Shown here piece after piece: positions 1 through 12,337 of a DNA stretch of 64,000 nt; the first letter of the stretch is position 1, and every line of letters starts with the position of its first letter. Under the pieces are notes generated by a model, which did no database searches, was not told the origin of the DNA, and saw nothing but the letters and a program-made list of their open reading frames with translations. The stretch is from Kudoa neothunni (taxonomy: Eukaryota > Cnidaria): NCBI GenBank assembly GCA_964304625.1, contig OZ199838.1, positions 13,578,001 through 13,642,000 on the forward strand, written 5' to 3'. The position numbers and the translations under genes were made by a program.

Positions 1-382
1 TAATTAATCACATAGGATAAAGAAATAAACACTGTAAAAACTATAATGATATTTTGTTGTTAACCCAAATGTCAAAACAATGAAAGTTTACATTATTGCT
101 ACTAAAAATAGGCGACTGATTAAATTATTACTAAACAAATAAAATATTTATATTTCATCCAAATAGAGTTAAACAAAAGTTTTCTAATTACGAGAAAATA
201 GGACATGATAATAATCTTACTGAACCAGATTATTTAGTATTGGTTTATGCAATAATTCGTAATACTCTCAATATTCGTCCATTAATATTATGCATATTTT
301 AGAGTATTATTTAGAAATAATTTTCTGAGTAGAAGAAATTAAAAACCATAAATATTTTAATTTAATTGGGGAGCAAGAATTG

Positions 383-1902
383 TCAAAAATACCTATATCC
401 GCCAATTTCGTAAATAATAGAACAACCCAACGAAGTCTTTTTTCTTATAAAACCTTTTCCTTTGGATACAGAATTTAGATGGAACAAAACTTGTTGATCA
501 ATAAGATTTTCATCAATAACCATTTGAGCCTCCACCTGGCTATTATAATTGGAATCGTTTTGTCTACTGTGGGTTGCAGTAGTGGTACTATTGGTCGAAG
601 TGGGTTTAGTGGAGGTCTCTGAAAATTGTAGAAGGATATATTTTCCAGATGAATTATTATCGGTGGTTTTATTGATTAGTGGCTGTTGTGAATCAGTAGT
701 CGGCGCATCACCAATATGAGAAATATAACTTGCTTGAGAAAGCACAGAATTTATTCTCCTTTGAGTAAATTCATAGGGTACAACTAACGAATGTTGTAAC
801 CATTTGTAATCATGGCTGATTTCAAAAACTGCGTTATACGGACGAATGTTTGTTCTTACCGAGTTGAAATAAGTGGAACGTTGATGTTTGGACAGTTTCA
901 GAGTTCGATTAGATCCAACCTAAATTATATGAGACAATTAGAAGTTATTATCTTATTTTAAAATAATAGAGGCTATGAGTTAGCATAAGAAAGCATTGGT
1001 TCACTTTGTTGGATAGATATAAACGGAAACTTCGATTTTTCGAATAGACCGACAGATCAGCTAGAAATGTGGGGGTTTTTTTTGTCGAAACCACCATCAA
1101 CAAACATATATTGCAAAAGTTGGTGGATTGCGGTTGATTAATCGCATTAAAAACAATATCGCCATTCAAATATGCCTTACAACCACAATTGCAATCTGCC
1201 CAGTGATTGAATACATTGGCATAGCACTGTTTAACGAAACAGCCAACTTGAAAATTGTTAATAAAAAATATATTTCTCCCAATGTGAAATATCAAATGGC
1301 AAGAATATTTCTTCTCATCGGAGGAATCTAGCCAAACCACTCGATCTATCGAACATTGTAGATTGAAATATCTATTTAAAATGTAATGAAAAAATTACAC
1401 GTAACAAAATTCCTCACCTTAACAACTGTTCACAAACGTATTCAATAAATCTTATTACAACCTTATCTCCATCTTCGGCAATATGTGGATTGTCATCTTT
1501 TAAAAACTCCAAATCAAAGTACAACCTACACGGTGTATCACCGGGGATAACTTCATAATAATGCCGTTTGTTAGGCTGAAACAAAAAATATTTTTCAGAA
1601 AATGATTCCAACGTAGAGCTAACAAATTCGTAGGTTGATTTTGAGTCATTGTCGTTGTTGGCAACGAGCTTTTCTTGAGCAAACACACGATACAACTCAC
1701 TCCCGACTGTTTCCACATGCTCAAATGCGTTAATCAATTTTGAAAATATTTTAAACGAATTTCCGCAACTTAGAAGTAAATTTTTAGAAGGTGACACGCG
1801 TTTAAAACCAATATTGCAATTCTTGATAGTATTGGTGCTTTGATTGTCACTTTTAATCAAATCATCATTTTTTTGTCTATAGAAATTATTCGCCCCCATC
1901 AA
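383..1902 (-). CDS. PRIMPOL: PrimPol, DNA-directed primase/polymerase
   Basis: Archaeo-eukaryotic primase family enzyme that re-primes stalled replication forks in nucleus and mitochondria (family knowledge). Three exons are visible: 1902-1418, 1371-1005 and 920 to about 383, with introns of 46 and 84 nt bounded by GT and AG; the reading frame is kept across both. Exon 1 holds LYFDLEF, the D-x-E metal-binding pair. Exon 2 opens with LDSSDEKKYSCHLIF, carrying the family's motif II histidine, and later has ADLSVYSKNRSFRLY, with the third catalytic aspartate. The start ATG at 1902 is the first in frame and gives an N-terminus of normal length. After about residue 450 the frame stops at 383 at YEIGGYRYF, which matches the segment just before the human zinc knuckle. 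A GT at that point could begin another intron, but I could not find the CHC2-type zinc motif in the remaining 380 bases. The C-terminus is therefore unresolved or lost. Confidence 0.93.
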
Positions 1903-1954
1903 TCACGGCTAAAACTATCCTTCATTAAAAAATAGCGCTCAATCGCCAGAAGCA

Positions 1955-1992
1955 ACTAAGAAAATGGCCGCCTATTGAGAAATGCGCGCGTT
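1955..1992 (-). promoter_or_regulatory. Possible PrimPol promoter motifs
   Basis: About 60-90 bases upstream of the PrimPol ATG lie AAAATGGCCGCC (near 1963), which resembles a YY1-type site, and ATGCGCGCG (near 1982). CpG-containing words are rare in this A+T-rich window, so their position before a gene start is suggestive. No experimental or comparative support is available here. Confidence 0.25.
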
Positions 1993-2778
1993 CCTGAAAT
2001 ATCGTTAACATTGTAATTCTCTTTTCAAAGAACCTACCCTAATTCATTCTAAATTATTAATATGTGGCTGATTTTAATTTAATAATCCAATAAAGAAACA
2101 CCCCAGCTCAAACTCCTCCGAAAAGGTGTAGGTTCGACACATACGCAAAAATAAAAGATCTCAGTCATAATACTTCACAGTTGAAATCGAGGGCATATTA
2201 GATTTGAGGATCGTAATTTTAAACTAAAATAGATTTTAGCGGTCGAATTTTTAAAAAAGTTTCGACGTTTGTTTTCCGAGAAAAGTCGGAATCACCCCAA
2301 AAACTTAAAATGGTTAGTAACCGGAGAGAAATTGGCAGTTTTCTCGTTGAATGGATCGACATAGAAAAGGGAAGAAATGGATTAACATATAAATATTGCA
2401 AAGCGAAAATATCTCTACAACAAAATAGAATTTACACGCAAATAAAGTCAAAGAAACATACTTCGTTAATCTTCCGAACGTTTCTGGGGTCAAATTGACC
2501 CCAGAGCCCATTGTATTACACGTAGTATGTACATAGAAGAATCGACAAACAAACAATGCGCAGAGGGGTGTTTTTTAGGTGCCACATCCTACCCTATTAC
2601 CGAAGAATCTAACAATAGTAATATCTGTTGCATTCTCTTAAAACATGTAATATCTTATAATTATTTAGTAAAAATTTAAAAAAGTGGATTAAACAACGAT
2701 ATACAATAAAAATATACACTTAGTGCTTGTTGGGGTCAATTTGACGCCAAGGTTTTTATTGCTTTTAATGATACTAAA

Positions 2779-3717
2779 GGCCAAACTGCAGTTTGGGGCT
2801 ATTCTTCGGCAAATATCGGATATAGTCGCGGAAAATAAAATAAAATATGTAAAATACATTATCAATGGAGATATAATTCATTAATTGTTAATATATATAT
2901 ATATATTTTAAAAGTTTCAATAATGAATTTTCTTTTTAAATGATATTCTGAGAGGTAAGAACCCATCAATTCTGACCTCTTGTTGGTGATGTGGCGATAC
3001 TTTCTTTTCACTGTCCCCAAATGGCTTCGATGCGATTAGTATGAACTCCATCCATTCTTTTGAAGCCATCTTTATGGATCATAACTTCGTGTTGATAACC
3101 AATAAGGGACAAATCCTTGTATCCCTTCCAACCATCCGTCCAAATCATCGAGCCCAATTCAAAATTCTTCCACGATGGTATTTTCTTCTGCAGATAAATG
3201 ACTAATCGATTTGAACAACAAAGCCAGGAGAACCGATTTTTTCGCGATGGGAGTCTAAGTATTCATAGTAAATTTCTCGGATATACTGCATCCAATCAAT
3301 TACAGTGTGCTCAGAACCAATGCCCAGCTGTCTACATATTGTTCTATATGACATATTTATGTCGTTCAGATTAAAATACATCAGGGCAAATATCTGCCAC
3401 AACGATAAATGTGACCCCTCAAAAAAGGTTCCATTTCTGATGGAACATTTCTTTTTGCAAACGTCGCAAAAAAATACGTACAAATCATTTTTATTTTTTT
3501 AATTTATCAGATACATATCTGATGAACATTTATTGCACTTTTTAACTTTTGGCAGCAGCCCCAAATTTTGTAGCGCGTTAAAAAGTTTTTCAAAATCGGA
3601 TTTTAAAAGAAACAAGTCTTCTAATAACATAGTGTCTATTGAAAACTCCATTTTAAAAACTGATGCACGAGTGTATCCGATACTTGCCGAAGAATAGCCC
3701 CAAACTGCAGTTTAGCC
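2779..3717 (-). mobile_element. Merlin DNA transposon A (939 bp, target duplication intact)
   Basis: Both ends carry a terminal inverted repeat of about 46 bp with three mismatches: GGCCAAACTGCAGTTTGGGG on the left and, on the reverse strand, GGCTAAACTGCAGTTTGGGG on the right. The 9-bp duplication GATACTAAA flanks the element exactly at 2770-2778 and 3718-3726. GG-starting ends and 8-9 bp duplications are established Merlin features. The interior encodes a Merlin (IS1016-like) transposase on the minus strand, now broken. The perfect duplication and near-identical ends suggest a fairly recent insertion compared with the surrounding piggyBac relic. Confidence 0.93.
3008..3651 (-). pseudogene. 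Merlin A transposase, broken
   Basis: Starts at ATG 3651 (MEFSIDTMLLED) and passes a Cys4 zinc-binding part (CNKC then CDVCKKKC), followed by RNGTFFEGSHLSLWQIF, the helix-turn-helix region and VVQID, where the first catalytic Asp lies. After the segment SFICRRKYHRGRIL, the protein jumps to ELGSMIWTDGWKGYKDL (second catalytic Asp) and VHTNRIEAIW (catalytic Glu), so the roughly 50 residues normally between them are deleted. In-frame stops also occur near 3492 and just after the first catalytic Asp near 3199. It cannot make an active enzyme. Confidence 0.85.
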
Positions 3718-3964
3718 GATACTAAATAATTTAAAAATGAATGGTCGAGTTTGATTGAATTCTGTAGGCAGAATACTGAAAAAACAAGGAAAGCATGTAA
3801 ACGAGATCATACGCGAAGACACGGATGCATGCGTTTTACCGCACCGTTCGCACGAATTTAACTGAAACATGCTCATAAGTGTCCAAGGAAGACTTTGGTG
3901 AGATTTATCTCATTAATTATAAGCGCGATTCTAACGAAATATTGTATGTCAATTACTTTAGTTA

Positions 3965-5045
3965 GGCTAAAGTGGAGTTTAGTGCCTGTGCGCTCGCACT
4001 CGACCGAAACATCCCGAACGCAATAAAAACACAAACTTAGTTAGAAAATGTGTAAATCGACACTATTTAATTTATTGTTCCGCCAAATAAATTTTGTTAA
4101 AAAAATTTTTTTGAATACATAAATTCGGCCAAATAAACTTTAATTAGATCTGGCTTTTGGTTACGGATGGGGTTTAATTTTCTTTTAACTGCATCCCAAG
4201 TGCTTTCAATTTTGTTTGTGTGAACCCCGCTAGATGAAACAAATTCGTTTTTATGGTTAACAACTTCATGAAAGTAACCTATAGAATCTAGATTTCTATA
4301 TCCATCCCAGCAGTCAGACCATATGATGGATCCAACTTCGACATTTCTCGAAATAATCATCTCCAGAGTTTGTTGGTTTCTTACGGTCGTTATCTCTATA
4401 AAAGCGTTGCCAACTTCGTCGATTCCTCCCACAATCCACTGCTCCTGATTAGCCAACATTCTACCTACATTGTATTTGCGTTTGCAAATTTAGCTTTCAT
4501 CAACTTGGACAATCATTCTTGTCGCTCCAATTTTGGTAGAATTGCTGATAAAATAATTATAATATATATAGCGGATGAAGTTCTTCCAATAAACTACTGT
4601 TTTCGACGTCACCTTCATTTCTTTGATTAAAAAATCTTGATTGTAAATATCATTCGAATAATAATAATACAGTAGCTTCAATATTTGACTGAAACTTAGA
4701 TGGCTTCTTTCAAAAAACGAACCTCTTCTAATCGAAACATATTTTCTGCATTTGTTGCAATGAAAGATATAACCATCTGTAACACTTACTTTTTTTGTTA
4801 ACGACATAGAGTCGCCACAACAGTTCACGTTCTTCGCAATTAAGCCAAAGTGCATCATAAATTTGACGCCGTACTCCTTATTTAGCCACAACAAATCAAT
4901 AAAAAATATATTAATGTCTTCTAAATTGATGGTACTAATTTCTGGCAGAGGAACAACGACATTCATTTCGCGGCGTGCCATATTAATCCGATTATAACAA
5001 CGAAGATTATTTGCGCGCGCATTGGCACTAAACTCCACTTTAGCC
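3965..5045 (-). mobile_element. Merlin DNA transposon B (1081 bp)
   Basis: Ends match as inverted repeats over about 33 bp with three mismatches, starting GGCTAAAGTGGAGTTTAGTG on both sides. The flanking 9-mers are CTTTAGTTA at 3956-3964 and CCTTGGTTA at 5046-5054, matching at 7 of 9 positions, which fits an older insertion than Merlin A. The terminal repeats of A and B share the plan GGCYAAAnTGnAGTTT but differ elsewhere, so they are two related families and not two copies of one. Confidence 0.88.
4097..4981 (-). pseudogene. Merlin B transposase, one in-frame stop
   Basis: A roughly 294-codon frame starting MARREMNVVVPLPEI at 4981, normal length for the family. It has a zinc-binding Cys array (NVNCCGD then FHCNKCRKYVS), RRGSFFERSHLSFSQIL and helix-turn-helix DNA-binding part, then the catalytic domain: MIVQVDES (first Asp), WIVGGID, IIWSDCWDGYRNLDSIGY (second Asp) and VHTNKIESTWDAVKRKL (Glu). 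A single TAA interrupts it directly after VDES, at a position where relatives carry a sense codon; the frame then continues as ICKRKYNVGRM to the natural stop at 4097. Nothing else looks broken. The first ATG at 5065 lies beyond the terminal repeat and was not used. Confidence 0.85.
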
Positions 5046-5637
5046 CCTTGGTTACTGAAATCCAAATTCTGACGGATCTAACGATATAGATGAGGATTTG
5101 AATATGTTTTGTGAGAAGACTAATGTTTATAGCCTAAATTATATCCAAAGAGCGATATAAAAAAATCACGTTGCTTACGTGCGATCAAAACTGGATTAAA
5201 ATGGTTGAATGACAATTTTCATTTTCCCCTGTTCCATTCCCGAGGGGATTACTTGGAAGTGGTTACCGACCGTAGGAAATGAATTTATTACTCGCGTCAC
5301 GAATTAATTTAATTCACCAATATTTTCAGTAAAAAAATATTTAAACTCATTTTTACACGCCAAAAATTGATTTATCTCCTTAATTCGTTACAATAAAGCC
5401 CAAGTTGACGAAAACACAGGTTGTGCCAACGAATTCCCACAAATTCGAACTATTTTTTATACATGCAATGTAAATCTTGGTGAAAATACGACAAATATTT
5501 GTGGATAAATTTTTATTGAATTTTACATATGATTATTTAATTATTTATTGCATTTAACCATGCAATAACCGCCTGGGATCAATTTGACCTCAAATGCGCC
5601 AAGTGTTTAGTCGACTTTGAGGCGCCACGAAGGTTAA

Positions 5638-6395
5638 TAAGCGCTTCAAAACACTTCTCTGTCAATTTTTAGAGATAAAAAACGACAAAATTGCGAAAAA
5701 GTTTGGTTATTGTTCTTGATGTCTTTGCGCTATCGCCACTTGATAAGAAAAGTTTTTTGAGGGGATCTTGTCCCAATCTTTTTTAAAATTTAAAATGTTT
5801 AACATGCGCGCTCGCGCATCAATGAACCAATCAAAATAAACGTCGAAAACGGCGATCCCTACTTATAAGTATCAAATAAAGTATATTTTGATGTATTCAC
5901 AGTTATCTCATCAAAAATTTTAATTTTTATATATATTTTAAAAGGAAGAAATTCAAAATACATAAAATATTTCATAATTGTTTACCCTTTTAAACCTTAT
6001 TGGACCACCATATGGTAATCTCGTAAAAAACCAAGCGGAAAAGAATGCAATTTTCCCCCCAATTTTATGACACTAATATAGGAAAAATTAAATTTGAACA
6101 ATTTACAAGATACTCCAAGAGAAAATTGTTGGATTTAAATGAGGTTTTGAAGTAGTTTAATCATTGGGCGGACTCCACGAGCTCATGATGGTCCATTGAA
6201 AATAATATTATCACCAACAACGTACTATCCGAAACCCAATGAAACTAACGGCACGCGCAAGCGTAATACACTTTATTAGATTTGTTAGAGTGCGACCTTT
6301 TGAACGTACCTTACTGATTTTAAATAACGTAAACCTGTCGTTTTCAACGTAGAAATTCCCATTTACGGGTTAATCACTTTTTAAAAGGTTTAAAA
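5638..6395. other. Intergenic, upstream of TAF1
   Basis: No gene seen. It contains CpG-rich words unusual for this window, CATGCGCGCTCGCGCAT near 5804 and GGCACGCGCAAGCG near 6249, the latter about 150 bases before the TAF1 ATG. These may belong to the TAF1 promoter. Confidence 0.35.
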
Positions 6396-9300
6396 ATGTT
6401 TTCTTTTGATTCGACTGGAAAGGAGAAAGCTGAGTCTACTATGAAGGCTCAAGAGGGTGATAAGATAAATGTTTAGGCATTTAATCATGAAATTTATAAT
6501 TTTTATCTAGTAGAAGAACAAACAGAGGAAAAAGGACCTTACAAGTTTGTGCACACTTTCGGTTATCTCACTAAGCCAAAGCCAGCCAGCATTCCCAAAA
6601 AAATAAGATTAGCCGCGAAAAATCGGGTTATGCAATGCGCAGAGCAATTGGAATTTAATTATACACAGTATTTCACAGAAGAAGCCGAGGATTTGTGGGT
6701 GGATCCCAATGACGATGATGAGCGTAAGTTTCTCACACCAAACGCAGTGACAGTTCAAAACGAGCCACGGCCGGCTGACAATCTTAGCAAACCACAATCA
6801 ACCGAAAAATCCACAAAAACAAATGCGAATCAAGACTACTCTACCAACGAAGATATCATTAAGATAGCACCCAAAAGTTTACCAGTTTTTAATGTGAAAG
6901 AAGACCTGAAGAATTTAGATATTTTTGAGATGGATGTTACAGCTGAAGATGAAAACGATACGTTAAATAAGGATATATTCTATGATATGATTGAGAAAGA
7001 ATTCCCTAACAACAATTTTCTCGAACCCAACCAAACGGATTCCATTGAATATGATCCCAGCTTAAAAAACTGTGTTTATGAGTTAATTCCATGGGAGAAC
7101 GAATTGGTTCCTTTTAACAATGAGATCCAAACCAATATGATTGATGTGTTGAAAGCTGGTTGGATTCCATCCACCGACATTCGAACTTGGAAGGATTTTA
7201 TCACACATGAATTCCAAAATAATTCATTAGATCATGAAACATTGTTGTTATTTTTAAATGTATTGGCATCCCTGAAAATGTCAGCCGATCATCCTGATGG
7301 TAGTTACAATGTGAAAGATTGGTACAATATTCTTATTGGCTCACATGGCAACAACTATGAAAATGATATCTACAGCCTACCAACCTATATCACCAGACAT
7401 TTGATCACATTTCAGAACCCCGCTTATGCACAGCAACTTTCCATTGTGTCCAATGTTCGCGACTTAATGAACATATCCAGTGACAACTATTACATCGAAG
7501 GAAGGAAAACTCAAGGAGAAGATATTTTTGATGAATCAGCTATCAATATAAAGCATGCATATCCCGCTGAGATTATGCATCGAACACTTATGCCAATATA
7601 TTTGGACTGTGTTGCCGCGAGGAATTTTCATCGGCCGATTTTGGCGCCTCTTGCATATGGGCCACTTTCTAAACCGGGCTATCGAGCTGTTCGTAATTTA
7701 CAGAGTCACATTAAGAAAAAGTCCAAAGAGATGCAGAAGAAACGCAAACTATCGGGCTATTCAGATATTTCATTTATGCAAACACTCGACGATATAACCA
7801 GCACTGATGGCCACATAATTTTGATCGAATACTCAGAAGAGTTTCCTCCGTTCCTTTGTCAGAATGGAATGAATTCGGTGTTGATTCAATTTTGTAAGTT
7901 GTTCCACGAGAAAAATTCCATCCCAATCGTCAACTATGACAGTCGTCAACAAACTACCACTCCAAACACTAACCCAAATCTAACGCCTACGGTCCGGACG
8001 AATCAACCGCCTATATCACGTAGTTCCAATAACCAATCTGCTAGCATGATTACTGCTCCAAAAAGACATCCGGGTGCCAATTTAGCTTCCACTATTGCTA
8101 GCACTAACCTCGGTGGTTCTACTATGATGATGAATCGAACGGGTAGACCAGCCAATGATGGTAATACGTTACCAGTTATAAATACTGAATCAACCCGGAT
8201 AAACACCTCACGGTTTATCCGAAATGAACCTAAATTTGGAGAGTACGGAAAACCGATGTATGTGGATACGGTGTCTCCTTTTCTTGGTAGCTTGGACGCA
8301 AACCAAGTGTTGCTAGCGATGGAGAACAACCTTTGTCGTGCGCCACTCTATCTTCATGATATTCCAAAAACAGATTTTCTGATCATTCGCAACTCAGGAG
8401 GATATTTCATTAGAGAATTTCAATCTGTTTTTTTGGCCGGCCAACAAATACCCAAACGAATTATTCCTGTCCCTGGATCCAAAGCATCCTCCAAATACAA
8501 CCGAGATCTACTTCAAGTGTACATCTATCGATATTTCCACCGCAGCAAGGAGATACCTCCTCGTCTAAAAACTGATGAAATTCGTCGCCTTTTCAAACAC
8601 AACTCCGAAAATGCCATTCGCAAACGTCTTAAATATTGCTCCGACTACAAGAGAAATTCTTCTACTCCAGGGGAAGTTGGCAGTTGGCATTTGAGAGAAA
8701 ATTTCAACCTGCCCTCATTTGATGAAATGACCAGGTTGTGCCGCCCTGAAGATGCCTGTGTTTATTTTGGTATGATTTCCGCTGAACGTCGCCTAAAGGT
8801 ATTTGACCATGTTCGATTAAAATGAAACGTAGTTTATCTATGGTGATTGTTGATTAGGACTTGGGCTATGAAAAAAAGGTGTACTCGGTCAATGACAACG
8901 GTGATGATGATGTTTTGGACGCGCTTCGCGGCGAAGATGAAATATTATCAGCTCCATGGAATACTACTCATGCTTTTATCGATTCAATTCGCGGAAAATG
9001 TGTTCTTTCTGTTAGTAATGGTCCCGCTGATCCAACCGGAAAACGGCTTTCATTCTCCTACTCTAAGGTGGACTCCAGAAGTAATTCGATCTCAACAAGT
9101 GAATCTGCTGCCAACAACTCCGACACATCAGGATCCAAAACCACTCCTTCAATACCTCAGACAGACCTTCGAAAAATCAATATGAAAGTCGCAAAGAAAT
9201 ATCTAATTTCATTTGGATTGAATGCTAAAAAAGTCGAGGATATGACTCGCTGGGAGGTGGTTGATGCCATTAAGAAATTCGTCCAGGATGATAAAAATTT

Positions 9301-12300
9301 ACCATCAAGTACATTGATTTTCCTTGCTGTTGTGTTTCACATATCAACTTTTTTTCTCATTAGTGTTCCTCAAATATACTCGCACCACAAGAATTCTTAC
9401 TCCTCATGCTATTCAGCGTTTCAAAAAAGCTTGCCAGAAACAGTTTGATCTACAAAACAGGTACTTTTGTTACCATGGCGTATTTGCTCTGTTTTCCCAA
9501 CTTAAATTAATGCAAAATAAAAAGTTTACATTTTTAAACACTACCGATATTCGTTTCTCGACTGTTTTTCTCACAATTTTTAATTTGGCAACATGTTAAT
9601 ACTGTTTATTATCCATTTCTTACTCGAAATTATTTTTCCTTTAAATATTTACACTATTCTATTGTTGTAAGAACGATCTGTGGCAGTAGGATACTTACGC
9701 TAACCAAATTTAATCTATAAGCTAATAAATTCTTTTGTTTTGGGTAGCGTGACCCATTCTAATATTCTTGCAGCATTATTTATTTTTGCGTCACAGTTAG
9801 ATTAGGTACTGGCTATTGACACGTAAATTTTTAATCCAAAATGGTAACTACGTTAGCGCAGTGCCTATTTTTGATCACGAGAACTCCTGTTTATAATTGA
9901 TCTACAAGATTAATTTCTTAAAATCTGCCGTTTTCGATTATTGTTTTCCCATCACTACCGCTCCTACGGACCGAAAATAATCAAATACAGTCAAAACTCT
10001 ACCCAACTGGATATTATGATCCGTGTCAATAGCCACTTCCTATTTTAAATTAATTACATTAAGCGTAGTTATTGTTAACATTTACATTATATGTTTTAAC
10101 ACAAACATAATTTGTTATTTATTTGCAAATTTTAATCTTGTTTGGATGTTAATGAAAATTAAATTTTAACGAAAGATAAGGAAAATCTGAGTGTAGGAGA
10201 TTTTTGAGTAAAATAGAAAACGATTGGGAAGAAGAGTTAGGCACATAAAATACTAATAATCGAATACATGCTTTATTAACCACTTTTTGCATTCTTAGAC
10301 TTTTGAGTTCGTCCGAAATTCCTAAAAGTCATGATGAAAACGCTAGTGGCGTAGATAGTGAAACCGAAACTGTTGACAATGAGCAATTAGGAAAGGATCT
10401 TGAAGGATTCCTTAATGATATTCAAAGTATGCAACTTAATTATTGGATTATTTTAATAATTTTATTCTGAAATAGTTTATGATTCGAGCGAAGATTCAAA
10501 TGATGATGATGATGATCATAATAGTGTTTCTGATACGGGCAGTATCAACTCTTCTAAACATAACGCCGAAACCAACATCACAAAAATATCTAAAAATATT
10601 CCTAATAAGTTGGTTATAAAACGTTTTTTTAACAACAACGGAAAAACATACGAACGTACCGAGATTCTCACAAACCCCCGTATTATTAGTGCATACTTGA
10701 AAACAATTCGAAAAAATAAATCGTAATGAATTTTTGTCCCGAGTATGCACATGTTCTGATTTTGTTGTAGCCTCCAAGAAAAAATTAAGGTGATATCAAA
10801 TCCTCGACCTAAACCTTCAAAACTTACCAACTATAATATATCCCGATTGGATTTTGGTGTGGATCCACACTCGAGATCTAATTTAAAATCCAAATCTTGT
10901 GACAGGTTGGATTCAATTAAACCTAAAAATAATCCATCGCAGCTGCCAACTCAAAACCTTACTAAAACTGGTATGATGATTAATTCCATTCGTGTCCAAT
11001 ATCAAACTATTATAGATTCTATCAATGCGTCATTGAATTTGATCGCAGCGTCGTCAACTGATAGTGGTGGTGCTAGTAGTAAACAAAGGGCTGATTTTAA
11101 CTCACCGATTTCTCCGATCTTTTCAGCTACATCCCTAAAACATCAGTCAATTATGGATGAACCACAAAAAACTGCCAACGTCAAGATAGAGGGAACAAAA
11201 ATGTACATAGATAAATCGTTATTGCAGCTGTCGAAAGATAAAAAGAAAATCTATCAACAAGGTAAAAATATAAAAGATGAATCGATTGTGGGCGCTGGTG
11301 GAAGAAAAAGAAAATTCTCGGACACCTTTGATTACTATTTCTATAAACCTTTCAAATCACATGGTAGAAGACGCATCAATCCACAAGTTTCATTGAATGC
11401 GATATTTGAATCTATTGTGGGTGATTTGAAAAAAGTTGAAGCAAGTTGGCCATTCCATCAACCCGTCAGTAGTAAACTAGTGGTTGACTACTACAATGTG
11501 ATTAAAGATCCTATGGATTTGCAAACACTCAAAGATTTGACCTCGAAACACACATTCGCTAATAGAAAAGAATTTTTGGAAAAGTTGAAGTTGATCGAAA
11601 AGAATTGTATACTCTATAACGGAATCAAATCTCCTTTGAGTGCTACGGCAAGCAAACTTGTGGAACAAGGACAAAAAATGATCAACGAAAAAGATGAAGA
11701 GATATTTGTTTTTGAAAAAGAAATAAACCCATTGTTGGATGAAGATGCTCAAATACCGCTTTCATGGATATTTGAGAATATAGTCAACAAAGTGAAAACT
11801 ATTAATGAATCGTTTCCGTTTCAACAACCTGTCAGCTTGAAATTATTTCCCAATTATCTTGATTATGTCACCACTCCAATGGATTTAAGTCTCCTGAAAT
11901 CTAACTGTCACAACCACAAGTACCCAAATGTGGATTCGTTTATGTATGATGTTCGGCTGTTGCATGAGAACTCAGTAAAATTCAACGGAGATGATCACAA
12001 TGTAACAAATTTAGCCAACCGAGTAATTCAACAAGTGGAAGAAGCATTATTAGAGGTATTTGGACCATTCTTCTAATATAACAATGATTGTGTGGTATAG
12101 GTGAACGAACACATTCAAAATCTGCAAGACGAGATCGCTAGTCAACCAGCCCATCTTAAAAAATTCTATGAGGAGTCACGTCAATCTTTGGGCGGTTTAC
12201 ATAACAAAAAGATCAAGAAAAATCTAACTCACAATCTCAAAGACAAAATAAACATCTCCAGTAGCATTGAGGGATATGACGTTCTTAAGGATTTAGAAAT

Positions 12301-12337
12301 GTCAGATGATGATGACGACGATGATGATGATGATTAG
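6396..12337 (+). CDS. TAF1: TAF1, largest subunit of TFIID
   Basis: Scaffold of general transcription factor TFIID, acting at RNA polymerase II promoters in the nucleus. Eight exons: 6396-6456, 6511-8798, 8858-9308, 9364-9460, 10299-10426, 10476-10722, 10771-12055 and 12101-12337; all introns have GT and AG. The exons sum to 4794 nt, an exact 1597 codons plus stop. The central DUF3591/winged-helix region has NVKDWYNILIGSHGNNY, PLSKPGYRAVRNLQSHIKKK and the TAF7-binding part ENNLCRAPLYLHDIPKTDFL, followed by APWNTTHAFIDSIRGKC. Exon 7 holds KVEGTKMYIDKSLLQL and two bromodomains (VIKDPMDLQTLKD with YNG; VTTPMDLSLLK with FNG), each keeping the acetyl-lysine-binding Asn. The end is a run of Asp. 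Compared with human TAF1 (about 1870-1890 aa) it lacks the N-terminal TAND segment and the CCHC zinc knuckle. Intron 4 is 838 nt, far longer than the others (45-59 nt). Confidence 0.97.

Larger units (their letters stand above)
2470..5633. mobile_element. Decayed piggyBac-type element hosting two Merlin insertions
   Basis: TTAA occurs at 2466-2469 and 5634-5637. Reading inward, the left end is TCTTCCGAACGTTTC and the right end (reverse strand) is CCTTCGTGGCGCCTC, which agree at about half of the positions. Next comes a near-palindrome, CTGGGGTCAAATTGACCCCAG at 2484-2504 on the left, and its relative TGAGGTCAAATTGATCCCA on the right, about 26 bases further in than on the left. This asymmetry (short spacer on one end, long on the other) is the known piggyBac end architecture. 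The right end also shares GTCGAC at the same place as the better preserved copy at 62692. Removing the two Merlin insertions leaves about 1.1 kb, close to that copy's 986 bp. No transposase was seen outside the Merlins. The ends are degenerate, so the call is moderate. Confidence 0.5.

Noticed and set aside
2118-2150. tRNA-like T arm around GGTTCGACAC
   Set aside because: Only a 4-of-5 T stem forms; no matching acceptor, D arm or anticodon arm lies upstream.
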